The translations under genes were made by a program, and so were the position numbers. Below the pieces are notes generated by a model, which was not told where the DNA came from, searched no databases, and was given only the letters and a program-made list of their open reading frames with translations. This document shows, piece after piece, positions 38,792-47,580 of a stretch of DNA of 64,000 nucleotides (its first letter is position 1; every line of letters starts with the position of its first letter). The DNA is from an uncultured Verrucomicrobiales bacterium (GTDB lineage Bacteria; Verrucomicrobiota; Verrucomicrobiia; Verrucomicrobiales; Akkermansiaceae): assembly GCA_937905985.1 (NCBI GenBank), contig CALCWC010000108.1, forward strand, positions 1-64,000. Reading direction: 5' to 3'.

Positions 38792-39700
38792 TCAGCGCTG
38801 CTCGCGCACAATCTCCGTGCCGATGCCTTCCGGCGTGAAGATTTCCATCAGCAGGGTGTGCGGCACGCGGCCGTCGATGAAGTGTACCTTGCGGACGCCC
38901 GCGTTCAGCGCGTCCACCGCGCTCTTCACCTTGGGAATCATGCCGCCGGAGATGGTGCCGTCCTCTATCAGCTCCATCGCCTCCTTGCGGTTGATGCTCT
39001 GGATGAGGGTGGACGGGTCGGAGGGGTCGCTCAGCAGGCCCGGCACATCGGAGATGAAGATGAGCTTCACCGGCTTGAGCTCGCGCGCAAGCGCCGCCGC
39101 CGCCAGGTCGGCGTTCACATTGAGGGACTGGTTGGTCCCCAGCTCGCGTGCCAGCGGGGAGATGACCGGGGTGAGCTGCAGGGAGAGCGCCTCCTCCACG
39201 CGGGAGAGCAGGCAGCTGATAACGTGGCCCACCATGCCGATGTCCACGGGGCGGCCCTCTGCGTCCCTCTCGCGCAATTTCTCACCCACAAAGACGTTGG
39301 TGCCGGGGATGCCTACGGCTTTGCCGCCCGCCGCGCGCATCATCTCCACCAGCCCGGGGTTGATATGCGCGCTGAGCGTGTCCTCCACAATGTTGATGGC
39401 CTCCTTGGTGGTGACGCGCAGGCCGTTGATGAATTTGGCCTCCAGTCCGGCTTCCGCCATGGCTTTGGTGATGGCCTTGCCGCCGCCGTGCACGACAACG
39501 GGATTCAGCCCCATGGCCTCCATCACCACGATGTCGCGCATCAGGGATTTCACCAGCTCCGGGTCGTCCATGGCGGAGCCGCCGAACTTGATGAGCACCG
39601 TCTTGTCGCGGTACGCCTGCATGTAGGGCAGGGCTTCCACCAGGATGTCCGCCTTGGTGATTTCCTCCTGCAGATGGTCGATTTTGCGCTTCTTGATCAT
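38792..39700 (-). CDS. argB: Acetylglutamate kinase
   Basis: 302 residues. Second step of arginine synthesis: phosphorylates N-acetylglutamate. Amino-acid kinase fold with VLIKFGGSAM, VVVHGGGKAIT, FINGLRVTT, the SLNVNADLAAAALA substrate block and ISGGMIPKVKSAVDAL. The N-terminal helix (about 20 residues before ILVEALPYMQ) is the element associated with arginine feedback inhibition in hexameric ArgB. No other arg gene is adjacent. Confidence 0.94.
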   Translation of the reverse strand: MIKKRKIDHLQEEITKADILVEALPYMQAYRDKTVLIKFGGSAMDDPELVKSLMRDIVVMEAMGLNPVVVHGGGKAITKAMAEAGLEAKFINGLRVTTKEAINIVEDTLSAHINPGLVEMMRAAGGKAVGIPGTNVFVGEKLRERDAEGRPVDIGMVGHVISCLLSRVEEALSLQLTPVISPLARELGTNQSLNVNADLAAAALARELKPVKLIFISDVPGLLSDPSDPSTLIQSINRKEAMELIEDGTISGGMIPKVKSAVDALNAGVRKVHFIDGRVPHTLLMEIFTPEGIGTEIVREQR

Positions 39701-39706
39701 GGTGAA

Positions 39707-40699
39707 TTAGATGTATCTCTTGATTTTGAAGTAGAGCAGCGGCAGCCCCGCCGATATGAGCATCAGGACAATGGACAGCCAGAAGCCCCAAGTGGTGTGC
39801 AGAAACGGCATGTGGTCGAAGTTCATGCCGAAGATGCTCGCTATCAGCGTGGGCGGCAGGAACACCACGCTCATGATGGTGAACACCTTGAAGATGTCGT
39901 TCTGCTCAATGTTGATGAAGCCCAACACCGCGTCCAGCATGAAGTTCACCTTGTTGGACAGGAACGATGCGTACTCCGAAAGCGAATTCACGTCTCGCGA
40001 CACCGGGCGCAGTGGCACGTACATGCTGTCGTGCGTTCCCATGCAGGAATCCTCGTTGCCCGCGTATGTGATGAGGCGCAGCAGGCTCACCAGCGCATCG
40101 CGCTGGCGCGTGATGAGGTCACCCACGCGGCCCAGCTCCTCCAAGGCGTCGCGCAGGTCGTCCGTGTCCGGGTCTTCCTGCGTTCCCTTGCGGCGGGCGG
40201 GGCCGGAGCCGAATATCTTCTTGGAAATCGAGTCCAGATCCGTGCCGAAGCGCTCCAGAACGTCGGCCTGGCGGTCCACCAGCGTCTCCAGCAGCCCCAC
40301 GAACACCAAATCGCGGTTGGTGCCCGGCATGCGCAGCAGCTGGTGGGAGAACACGCGGAACGAGTACGAATCCGTGTGGCGGATGGTGACCAGCACGCGC
40401 TCTTTGATGATGAAGGTGATTTCTGTGATGACCGGTTCGTCCGTCTCCACGCGGGAGAGCACGGACGTGGTCATGAAGCGCCCTCCGTCCTCGCAGTACA
40501 GTCGGGAAGTGGCCTCAATCTCGCGCTGCTCATCCTTGGTGGGCATCTCGATGGCGCAGATGTCTTCTGCGTAGCGCAGCTCCTCCGCCGTGGGGGTCAG
40601 CAGGTCAATCCAAAAAATATCCCCGCGACGCTCCGTCTGTTCCTCCAGGCCTGAAGAGCGTTTGATGCCATCATCTGTCTGTGTGTAAATACGAATCAT
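39707..40699 (-). CDS. corA: CorA-family magnesium transporter
   Basis: 330 residues from ATG 40699. A large cytoplasmic N-terminal funnel domain is followed by two C-terminal membrane helices; the pore signature is IFGMNF followed by DHMPF. CorA pentamers carry Mg2+ (also Co2+/Ni2+). It leads the corA-argB-nadK(-PH) run, with argB only 6 bases downstream. NadK needs Mg-ATP, but a regulatory link is speculation. Confidence 0.92.
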   Translation of the reverse strand: MIRIYTQTDDGIKRSSGLEEQTERRGDIFWIDLLTPTAEELRYAEDICAIEMPTKDEQREIEATSRLYCEDGGRFMTTSVLSRVETDEPVITEITFIIKERVLVTIRHTDSYSFRVFSHQLLRMPGTNRDLVFVGLLETLVDRQADVLERFGTDLDSISKKIFGSGPARRKGTQEDPDTDDLRDALEELGRVGDLITRQRDALVSLLRLITYAGNEDSCMGTHDSMYVPLRPVSRDVNSLSEYASFLSNKVNFMLDAVLGFINIEQNDIFKVFTIMSVVFLPPTLIASIFGMNFDHMPFLHTTWGFWLSIVLMLISAGLPLLYFKIKRYI

Positions 40700-40940
40700 G
40701 AGCCTTCGCCAGGGGTTCGAATGCGTCTTACAGCACGCGGGGCGCCGCGCTCCAAGGATGCACCCATTTTCTCTAAAAGGCAAGCCCAAAGATAGACAAT
40801 TTGCGACGGATTTGCGGATTGGAGGCTTCAAGACGGAAAATGGGGAGAAGGATGGAGAGGAGAGTGTGACTTCCCCCATCTTTCATTGTAATGCGCATGG
40901 TGCACGTTGTGTCATGTGCGGGAGTGGACGAGCGAGTGAG
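40700..40940. other. Intergenic region between corA and lipoprotein gene
   Basis: About 240 bases without a gene I would defend; a 103-codon open frame here has neither start context nor protein-like composition. A weak minus-strand promoter for corA (TTGGAG, 17 bases, TGTAAG) may lie at about 40720-40750. Confidence 0.35.
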
Positions 40941-40941
40941 C

Positions 40942-40970
40942 TTGACAAAGCTGCGGCGCTGGTGCAAAAT
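40942..40970 (+). promoter_or_regulatory. Promoter of lipoprotein gene
   Basis: TTGACA (40942-40947), 17 bases, CAAAAT (40965-40970). The leader to ATG 41017 is about 40 bases. Confidence 0.6.
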
Positions 40971-41016
40971 ACCCGCGCCCGCTGTCAAGTGCGGGCGAGA
41001 AAGCTCTGAAAGAACC

Positions 41017-42348
41017 ATGAAGACCAACCTGTTCACAAGCGCCGTGATAGCCGCAGCCACCATGCTGGCGGCCAGTTCTTGCGATGAGAACAAGGGCGGC
41101 AGCACCGCCCCCGCAGAACAGCCCAAGGCTGGGCCCACGGCCACGGCAGAGCCCCAGGCTTCCGCCGCGCATGCCGACCCCACCAACGAGGAAATCTGCA
41201 AGGCTGTGACCGACCAGCTTTCCCAGTACACCTATGTGACTCCGGGTGAGTTCTCGTATCAGGTGGAGTCCTCTTCCACGGATAAGCAGAACATTTCCGC
41301 CTCTCTCAAGATGGTGGTGAAAGAGGACATGTACACGCAGGTGTCCGCGCCTGGGGATTTCAACCGCGAGCGCCAGGCGGTGAACGAGGCCGCCAATCTG
41401 GCCATCCGCCCGGATGCCGCCTACCTGCTGCAGGTGGGAGCGTCTGCGGATGCCGTCACGGATGAAGACCGCGTAGCCAAGCAGCTGCCGGAGGAGCTGC
41501 AGACCGCGCTCATCTCCCTGCGCGAGTTCGCGGAGCAGAAACTTTACAACAAGGTGGCCCAGGCAGGGCAGGAGGTTGCCATCTCCATCTCTCTGGTCGC
41601 CGAGTGGAAGGATGGTGCCTGGGGTTTCACCACCGTGAACCAGGATTTGTCCCGCTTGCTCGACCTGCGTGATTTCACGCCGGAAAGCGAGCTGCCGCAG
41701 GGTGCGCCCGTCATGACCCCTGAGTTCGTTGAAGCCCGCAAGGCCGAGATTGCCGCCAAGGTGGCCGCGTTCAACGAACTTGCCAAGCCCTTCAACATGG
41801 GCCGTGAGGAGGCCGCACGCCAGCTGCTCACGGAGCGCCTGTCCAAGGTGGAGGAGGATGCCCGCCGCAGCCAGGAGCAGGTGGACGCCCAGAAGGCCGA
41901 GCAGCAGCAGTGGCAGGAAATCTGCTCTAAGGCCCTTGCCGCCGGCAGCAACTTCTCCGGCGAATGGACCCGCGGCAAGCACTTCGGCGAAATCACCCTC
42001 CACATCGAGCAGGCCAAGGCTTTCGACAACTCCATCCAGTTCTTCGGTACCCTTTACGACACCAAGCTCCCCGAGGCCAGCCTGGACATCGCAGGCCGCT
42101 GCGAACTCACCCCCGGCGAGAACGGCTCCGAGGTCAACGTGACCATTTACGACGGCCAGTACGACCCCGACCAGCCCACCGCCGAGGTGTACGATGCCAA
42201 GGATGGTATGCTGGTGCTCCATTTGGGGAAGGACGGCAAGCTGACGGGCGTGATGACCTGCGAATCCTGGGGCGAGACCCCGGAGCGCGCGTTTGCCGTG
42301 CAGCTTGCTCCCAAGGGTGGTGTTCCCGCCAAGGCAAACAAACGTTGA
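41017..42348 (+). CDS. Predicted lipoprotein of unknown function
   Basis: 443 residues from ATG 41017. Signal peptide with lipobox LAASSC (Cys22), then a low-complexity Ala/Pro/Glu linker. Residues about 60-220 are predicted globular (SYQVESSSTDKQN, SISLVAEWKDGAWGF). A long charged helix with coiled-coil character spans about 235-305 (EARKAEIAAKVAAF ... SQEQVDAQKAEQQQW). A C-terminal beta-rich domain (FSGEWTRGKHFGEITLHIEQAK to the end) resembles lipocalin-like folds only vaguely. parB follows after 24 bases. I do not recognise the family. Confidence 0.7.
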   Translation: MKTNLFTSAVIAAATMLAASSCDENKGGSTAPAEQPKAGPTATAEPQASAAHADPTNEEICKAVTDQLSQYTYVTPGEFSYQVESSSTDKQNISASLKMVVKEDMYTQVSAPGDFNRERQAVNEAANLAIRPDAAYLLQVGASADAVTDEDRVAKQLPEELQTALISLREFAEQKLYNKVAQAGQEVAISISLVAEWKDGAWGFTTVNQDLSRLLDLRDFTPESELPQGAPVMTPEFVEARKAEIAAKVAAFNELAKPFNMGREEAARQLLTERLSKVEEDARRSQEQVDAQKAEQQQWQEICSKALAAGSNFSGEWTRGKHFGEITLHIEQAKAFDNSIQFFGTLYDTKLPEASLDIAGRCELTPGENGSEVNVTIYDGQYDPDQPTAEVYDAKDGMLVLHLGKDGKLTGVMTCESWGETPERAFAVQLAPKGGVPAKANKR

Positions 42349-42372
42349 TTTTAATTGAAACCTACCGCTGAC

Positions 42373-43260
42373 ATGCCGAAAAACGCATTGGGAAAGGGCC
42401 TCGGCGCCCTCATCATCAAGAAGGACGACACCCCCGCCGCCCTTGGCAAGGTGGATGATGAGCGTGTCATCAAGGCTGCTGTCAGCGACATCACGACCTC
42501 TCCGTTCCAACCCCGCCGCCACTTCAACGAGAAGCAGATTGCCGAGCTGGCGGACTCCATCCGCGAGCGCGGGCTGGTGCAGCCGCTGGTGGTGCGCCGC
42601 GTGGACGGCAAGTATGAGCTCATTGCCGGCGAGCGGCGTTTGCGCGCCCTCAAGAAGCTGGGCATGCGCACCGCCAAGGTGGTGGTGCACGACGCCACGG
42701 ACCAGGAGGTGGCGGAACTCACCCTCATCGAGAACCTGCAGCGCGAGGACCTGACCCCGCTGGAGGAGGCGGAGCAGTACCGTCTCCTGCAAACCCGCTT
42801 CGGCATGAAGCAGGAGGTCATTGCCCGCCACGTCGGCAAGTCCCGCACGGTGGTGGCCAACATGGTGCGCCTGCTGGATTTGGTGGCGGAGGTGCGCGGC
42901 ATGCTGGAGTCCAACGCCATCACCGTGGGGCATGCCAAGGTGCTGCTGCAGCTCAAGGACCAGGACGACCAGTTGCGCGCCGCCCACCGTGTGGAGCGCC
43001 AGGGGCTCACCGTCCGCCAGACGGAGCAGCTCGTGCGCGGCATCCTCTACCCGGAGTCCAAGCCGGAGCACAGCCACACCCCCGCCCAGCCCCTGCCGCC
43101 CTCCTACCAGAAGGTGTGCAAGCAGCTGGGCAAGAGCCTTGGCACCAACGTCAACATCTCCCTCAAGGCCAAGGGCAACGGCGTGATTGAAATCCCCTAC
43201 ACCGGGCAGAACGACCTGGTGCGCATCCTGGAAATCTTTGGCATTTCAGCCAAGCTGTAA
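42373..43260 (+). CDS. parB: Chromosome-partitioning protein ParB
   Basis: 295 residues from ATG 42373 (MPKNALGKGLGALI, the standard ParB N-terminus). ParB nuclease-like CTPase domain: QPRRHFNEKQIAELADSI, GERRLRALKKLG, and the LIENLQREDLTPLEEAEQY box; an HTH follows (QEVIARHVGKSRTVVANMVRLLDL) and a C-terminal dimer domain. ParB loads on parS near the origin and segregates chromosomes with ParA. parA is not next to it, which is unusual, and no perfect parS (TGTTTCACGTGAAACA) was found in the window. Confidence 0.93.
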   Translation: MPKNALGKGLGALIIKKDDTPAALGKVDDERVIKAAVSDITTSPFQPRRHFNEKQIAELADSIRERGLVQPLVVRRVDGKYELIAGERRLRALKKLGMRTAKVVVHDATDQEVAELTLIENLQREDLTPLEEAEQYRLLQTRFGMKQEVIARHVGKSRTVVANMVRLLDLVAEVRGMLESNAITVGHAKVLLQLKDQDDQLRAAHRVERQGLTVRQTEQLVRGILYPESKPEHSHTPAQPLPPSYQKVCKQLGKSLGTNVNISLKAKGNGVIEIPYTGQNDLVRILEIFGISAKL

Positions 43261-44190
43261 ATGAAGGCGCGGGCGTTCATTATCCTTCCGTTGGCGGCCA
43301 TGCTCTGCTGCTGCGGAGACGGCAGCGCCAAGCGCCCGCAGCCCGCCGTGCCGCAGATGCCCACGCAGCTGGACAACGCGGACTCCCAACACTTCTCCGG
43401 CAACAACGCGTACGTGCATTGCGCCACCCTCTGCGCCCTCGGGCCACGCATCAGCGGTACCCTCGCCTACCAGAAGCAGCTGGAATACCTGGAGCGCCAG
43501 CTCTCCGCCGCCGGCTGGCGAACCTTCCGTGATGCCTTCTCCGCTCCCAACGGCACCCCCATGGTCAACCTGCGCGCCACTTTCGGCAGTGCGGACGCCA
43601 CGCGCGCCATCCTGCTCAGCTGCCATATCGATACCAAGAGCGGGATTGAAAACTTTGTGGCGGCAGACGACGGCGCAAGCGGTGCCGCCGTGCTGCTGGA
43701 GCTTGCGCGCATCCTGGCTGCGGATGAAAAGCTGGCTGCGCAGGTGGAGCTGGTATTCCTGGACGGAGAGGAGGCGTTCGCCCCGCGCATGACCGAGGAG
43801 GACGGCCTCTACGGCTCCAAGCACGATGTCGCACGCCGCCAGGGAGCGCTGCCGAAATTCCAAATCAACCTGGATATGGTGGGCGGCGGTTCCAACACCA
43901 TCGCCATCCCCGCGCTGGACACCTCGCAATTCATGTTTGAGCAGTACGCCGCCGCCGTGGCCGCCTGCCGCCTCAACCCGGAACGCTGGACTGCCTACCC
44001 CGGTTCCTACATGGACGACCACCAGCCCTACCTCCGCGCGGGCGTGGATTCCCTCAACCTCATCGCCCTCTTCCGCGAGGGCAGCTGGTGGCACACCTCG
44101 CGCGACAACATGGACCGCATCTCCCCCCGCAAGCTGGAGGAGTCCGGCTCCATCACTCTCCAGCTTCTCCGCCAGCTGGCAAGGGAGTGA
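43261..44190 (+). CDS. M28-family peptidase / glutaminyl cyclase-like lipoprotein
   Basis: 309 residues, starting directly after the parB stop. Lipobox-like AAMLCC near residue 17. The M28 fold keeps zinc ligands and catalytic acids: SCHIDTK (His), AADDGASG (Asp), DGEEAF (Glu-Glu), NLDMVGG (Asp) and WWHTSRDNMD (His). The WHT..DNMD ending and the size favour the glutaminyl-peptide cyclotransferase branch, which forms N-terminal pyroglutamate, over aminopeptidases. Exported and lipid-anchored. Choosing between cyclase and aminopeptidase would need structure comparison. Confidence 0.82.
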   Translation: MKARAFIILPLAAMLCCCGDGSAKRPQPAVPQMPTQLDNADSQHFSGNNAYVHCATLCALGPRISGTLAYQKQLEYLERQLSAAGWRTFRDAFSAPNGTPMVNLRATFGSADATRAILLSCHIDTKSGIENFVAADDGASGAAVLLELARILAADEKLAAQVELVFLDGEEAFAPRMTEEDGLYGSKHDVARRQGALPKFQINLDMVGGGSNTIAIPALDTSQFMFEQYAAAVAACRLNPERWTAYPGSYMDDHQPYLRAGVDSLNLIALFREGSWWHTSRDNMDRISPRKLEESGSITLQLLRQLARE

Positions 44191-44293
44191 CTTGGGGGAT
44201 GTCGTTCCACCGTTGGTGCCCCGAACCACCCCGGCATGCGGGGTTATGGGGATTGGTTGGCATGCGGGAACACCCCACATATAAAAGGCAACC
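44191..44293. other. Convergent gap with palindromic GC repeats
   Basis: An ACCCCG/CGGGGT hairpin (44228-44244) around GCATG, and the string GATTGGTTGGCATGCG, nearly repeated at 56995 downstream of the DEAD-box gene. No T-run, so termination here may be Rho-dependent. Confidence 0.35.
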
Positions 44294-45913
44294 TCAAGCG
44301 GCGGGGGGCTCGGCAGGCTCTTCCTCACCTCCGTTCATCAGCCGGCGCATGGCCTTCATGAGCGCATCGGAACCATAGCACTTGTTTTCTTCCAGGCAGG
44401 AGGCGTTTATCTGCATACTGCTCATAAAGCGCCCGAGCGTGAAACGGAACTCTGCCTGCAGCTTGATGGCGATGGAATCCGGCATGTTGTCGATGTCGAG
44501 GCTCTTCTCGATGGCGAATATCCTTTCGAGGTCTGCCTTCACCTTGGGTGCGGCGGCATCGGCGCTTTCCTTGCTTTTCACGTTCCAGAGAACCTCGATA
44601 ACGCGCTTCATGGTGTCGATGAGCTCACGGCTGGAAGCCTGGAGCCTGGCGTACAGGGCCTGTTCCTCGGCGGTAAGCTGGATGGCTGCGGCCTCTTCCT
44701 CCTTCTTGGGGTCTCCCGCTATGGGAATCATGGCTTCCCTGAGAGCCGCCGAACCATAATACCCGTTTTGGGAAAGCGTGCCCAGCGCGTAGTTTGTGTC
44801 ACTGTCGGGGCGTCTCGCCATGGTGTCGAAAGCTTCCTCCAGTCCCTCGTTTTCCAGCAACTCTTGGATCAGCTTAAAGTGCTTCTCTTCACACTCTCTC
44901 AATTTCCCGCAGAGCTCCTTCACCTTGGGAGCGGCGGCATCGGCGGTTTCCCTGCCGTTGATGCCCTTGAGGACAGCGACAAATTCCCTCCTGCAGTCGA
45001 AAAGCTCCGCCTGCACTTTGGCTTGCTCAGCCTGTTCCTTGGCGGGAGCCGGGGCGGCCTTTTCCCCCTCTGGGCTTCCCTTTTTGTCAAGCAGGTGCCC
45101 CATCTCCTCCTTGAGCGCATCGGAACCATACCACTGGTTCATTTCAAGGGGTACGAGGACGGAAAGCATTTGCCCCATGGAGAACTTGAGCATGGGCAGG
45201 AACTCATCGTTCAGCCTGGCTAGAACGGCATAGGTCGGCTTGGTATCGTCTAGGTGGGCTGCTTTTTGCTTTTCCATCCGTTCCACAATCTCCTTCACCT
45301 TGGGTGCTGCGGCATCGGCGCTTTCCTTGCTGTTCACCTCCTTTACGAGCTCGCTTAACTCGATGATGGCGTGGATGCTCATCTGCGCATATTCCCGGCG
45401 CTTGGCGTAGTCTGCCTGCTCCTCCGCGGAAAGCTCTGCCGGCTGCGCGTCTGGCTGCGTGGCAACCGCCTCTACCATCACGGAAGCTATCTCCTCCGGC
45501 AGGAGCGGCGCCAAGACCTCCTTGAGCGCTTGCGACCCGTAGCAACCTTGCGTGATAATGGGCCCCATGATGATTATGCTGTCCGATTCAAGGCGTTGCC
45601 TTTGTCCGGCGAACTCTGCATCCAGACGCGCCTGAATGGCCTCTGAGGGGTCGAGCATGGGTGCCGTCAACTTCTCCCAGAGCTCCTTCGCTTGGGGCAC
45701 GGCGGCATCTGCGCTTTGCTTGTCGTGGACACCCTGCAGGACTTTGAGGAATTGCTCCATGGTGGCGAGGTCCTCCCGCATGAGATCGCGGTACTTGGCG
45801 TACTCGGCCTCATCTGCGGCGGGAGCCGGGGCAGGGGAAGCGGATGCGGCATCCTGAGCGTTCAGGGGAAGCAGCAGCGTGGCGGCGATGAGGGCGGTGT
45901 ATGGTATCTTCAT
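44294..45913 (-). CDS. Exported protein of four tandem repeats
   Basis: 539 residues. Signal peptide to about residue 20 (LLLPLNAQ). Four units of about 125-130 residues follow, each with a helical stretch, an SADAAAPKVKE-type box (near 68, 198, 323, 450) and a YGSxAL box (125, 262, 386, 513), separated by Ala/Pro/Glu linkers. A Cys or Trp lies near several YGS boxes. The repeats differ enough to be old duplications. No catalytic motif is visible; a repeated helical binding module is likely. Its leader closely resembles that of the ankyrin lipoprotein gene. Confidence 0.75.
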   Translation of the reverse strand: MKIPYTALIAATLLLPLNAQDAASASPAPAPAADEAEYAKYRDLMREDLATMEQFLKVLQGVHDKQSADAAVPQAKELWEKLTAPMLDPSEAIQARLDAEFAGQRQRLESDSIIIMGPIITQGCYGSQALKEVLAPLLPEEIASVMVEAVATQPDAQPAELSAEEQADYAKRREYAQMSIHAIIELSELVKEVNSKESADAAAPKVKEIVERMEKQKAAHLDDTKPTYAVLARLNDEFLPMLKFSMGQMLSVLVPLEMNQWYGSDALKEEMGHLLDKKGSPEGEKAAPAPAKEQAEQAKVQAELFDCRREFVAVLKGINGRETADAAAPKVKELCGKLRECEEKHFKLIQELLENEGLEEAFDTMARRPDSDTNYALGTLSQNGYYGSAALREAMIPIAGDPKKEEEAAAIQLTAEEQALYARLQASSRELIDTMKRVIEVLWNVKSKESADAAAPKVKADLERIFAIEKSLDIDNMPDSIAIKLQAEFRFTLGRFMSSMQINASCLEENKCYGSDALMKAMRRLMNGGEEEPAEPPAA

Positions 45914-45983
45914 GATTTGAGTATGGTTGATGGTCTTGAGCTTGGCAAGGAAAAACACCTGCGGGTGGTGTCTGCCGTGCGCA

Positions 45984-46024
45984 TGCTCTCTACCCCTATT
46001 AAGCACGCAAACGGGAAAATGCTG
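45984..46024 (-). promoter_or_regulatory. Shared-type promoter upstream of four-repeat protein
   Basis: Minus strand CAGCAT (46019-46024), 17 bases, GCT-TAATAG (45996-46001). About 30 of 40 bases match 37151-37190, with the same spacing to the start codon. Confidence 0.55.
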
Positions 46025-46090
46025 AAAGAAAATGCAAAAAAATGATATTTTTTTTGCAGGGGCGGAAACGGGGGACGCCCATTCCGCCGT

Positions 46091-46119
46091 TTGACAAGTT
46101 GCGTGCGCGCGTGTAGGAT
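46091..46119 (+). promoter_or_regulatory. Promoter of SGNH hydrolase gene (leaderless)
   Basis: TTGACA (46091-46096), 17 bases, TAGGAT (46114-46119), then 6 bases to ATG 46126. Confidence 0.75.
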
Positions 46120-46125
46120 AGGGGT

Positions 46126-47532
46126 ATGAAAAGCGCATATGCACTGGCGGCTGTTGTGGCTCTGGCATCGTTCGGCATGGCTGCACCGGCGGATTTGGGG
46201 GTGTGGATGGCCATCGGGGATTCCATCTCGCACGGCACGTACAGCCATTCCTACCGCTGGTTCCTGCAGAAGGATTGCATCGACAACGGGGTGTCCTTCG
46301 ATGCACAAGGGTATTTGAAGGGCTGCTACAGCGGCGCGTTCTCGCAGGCAACCTACCGCGGCCATGCGTTCGACAACGAACACTGCGCCCAGTTCAACAT
46401 CTGGACGGACGAGGTGTCAGGCACGCGCTTCCACCGCCTCACCAGCGTGAGCGGCCTCCAGTCCTCCAACATCAAGAACTGGCTCGGCGTGTCCGACAAG
46501 CTCACGCCCGACAACAAGGGCAGGGTGGGCTCTTACACGGGCAACACCTATTCCCCCGATACCTACACCTACATGCTGGGTACGAACGACCTCAATGGTC
46601 TGCGGGAGACCAGTTGGGAGAACATCCGCGCCGCCGTGACGGAGAACGTGCAAGCCATGACTCAGAACGCCGCGCGCCGCGGCAAGCCTGCCACGCTCTA
46701 CCTCATGTCCGTGACCGCCACGGACAAATCGGATGCTCTCTCCAAGAACATCGCGGAGTTCAACTTCTGGCTCTCCCATGAATTCGCTCCCACGGCGGGA
46801 GATTCCAACCTGCGCGTGGTGTATGCGGATGTAAACCCCGGGCTGCAGGATGTCACCAAGCCTGCCGGGTACGCGGTGGCGCAGATGTTTGCGCCGGACC
46901 GCATCCACCCCACGGACCAGGCGGCGCTGCTGGTGGCGGGCAACCTGGCGCGCGCCATCGGCATTCCCGGTCGCACGGCGGGGCTGGAGCGCCGCGCCGC
47001 ATCGGCGTTCGACACGCCCTCTTACAAGGCGCCATCCGTGCGCTGCCAGAACCTGCAACCCGTGGCGGACGGACTCTCCTTCTGCAAAGACGACGAAACC
47101 GCCATGTGGATTCCCTGGAGCAAGCCTGTGGATGATGCCGCCGGATACACGGCGGAGATGGAAGTCAGCTATGGCAACGGCCCCCAAGGGGGATGGGACG
47201 CCGAGCACTCGCTCACTGTGTTGGTGGGGGATGGCCGCCAAATGGGCTGCCTGGCCATTGGTGAGGCCTATATCACCTGGGGCGGCACCATTCTCTGCTC
47301 TCGCGACATGTCCGCCCGCTGCACCATCCGCGTGGCGTGCGTTCCCGCCAGGGAGGGCATACCCGGCGGCTTCTACGTATGGCTGGACGGCCACCTCATC
47401 GGCGAGGCCCTGCCGGCCCTGCAGGAATGCAACCTCTGCAACGGCGTGATGGTGAGCCAGCACGCCGCCGTGCCCGCCACACTCCACGCCGCCGCGTCCG
47501 ACAGCTCCGGCGCCTTCGCGCCTATGCCCTAG
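46126..47532 (+). CDS. Exported SGNH/GDSL-family hydrolase
   Basis: 468 residues. A signal peptide (cleavage near residue 20, GMAAPA) precedes an SGNH hydrolase domain: block I AIGDSISHG (catalytic Ser), block III MLGTNDLNG (Asn), and block V DRIHPTD (Asp and His). A second C-terminal domain from about residue 300 is beta-rich with several cysteines (LCSRD, ECNLCNG) and looks like a carbohydrate-binding or lectin-like sandwich. The likely activity is deacetylation of acetylated sugars, for example on mucin, or lipid esterase; substrate assignment is inference. Confidence 0.82.
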   Translation: MKSAYALAAVVALASFGMAAPADLGVWMAIGDSISHGTYSHSYRWFLQKDCIDNGVSFDAQGYLKGCYSGAFSQATYRGHAFDNEHCAQFNIWTDEVSGTRFHRLTSVSGLQSSNIKNWLGVSDKLTPDNKGRVGSYTGNTYSPDTYTYMLGTNDLNGLRETSWENIRAAVTENVQAMTQNAARRGKPATLYLMSVTATDKSDALSKNIAEFNFWLSHEFAPTAGDSNLRVVYADVNPGLQDVTKPAGYAVAQMFAPDRIHPTDQAALLVAGNLARAIGIPGRTAGLERRAASAFDTPSYKAPSVRCQNLQPVADGLSFCKDDETAMWIPWSKPVDDAAGYTAEMEVSYGNGPQGGWDAEHSLTVLVGDGRQMGCLAIGEAYITWGGTILCSRDMSARCTIRVACVPAREGIPGGFYVWLDGHLIGEALPALQECNLCNGVMVSQHAAVPATLHAAASDSSGAFAPMP

Positions 47533-47542
47533 GACTTGGCTC

Positions 47543-47571
47543 TTGCAACATACGGCATTTTCCGCTAAAAT
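47543..47571 (+). promoter_or_regulatory. Promoter of MarR-type gene (leaderless)
   Basis: TTGCAA (47543-47548), 17 bases, TAAAAT (47566-47571), then 9 bases to ATG 47581. Confidence 0.65.
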
Positions 47572-47580
47572 ACCCGCCGC

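Noticed and set aside
40705..40725. tRNA T-loop-like GGGGTTCGAATGCG
   Set aside because: The flanking bases do not form a T-stem and no anticodon or acceptor arm is found nearby.
40700..41009. A 103-codon open frame between corA and the lipoprotein gene
   Set aside because: Unlike its neighbours in composition, no ribosome site, and it overlaps a clear promoter at 40942-40970.
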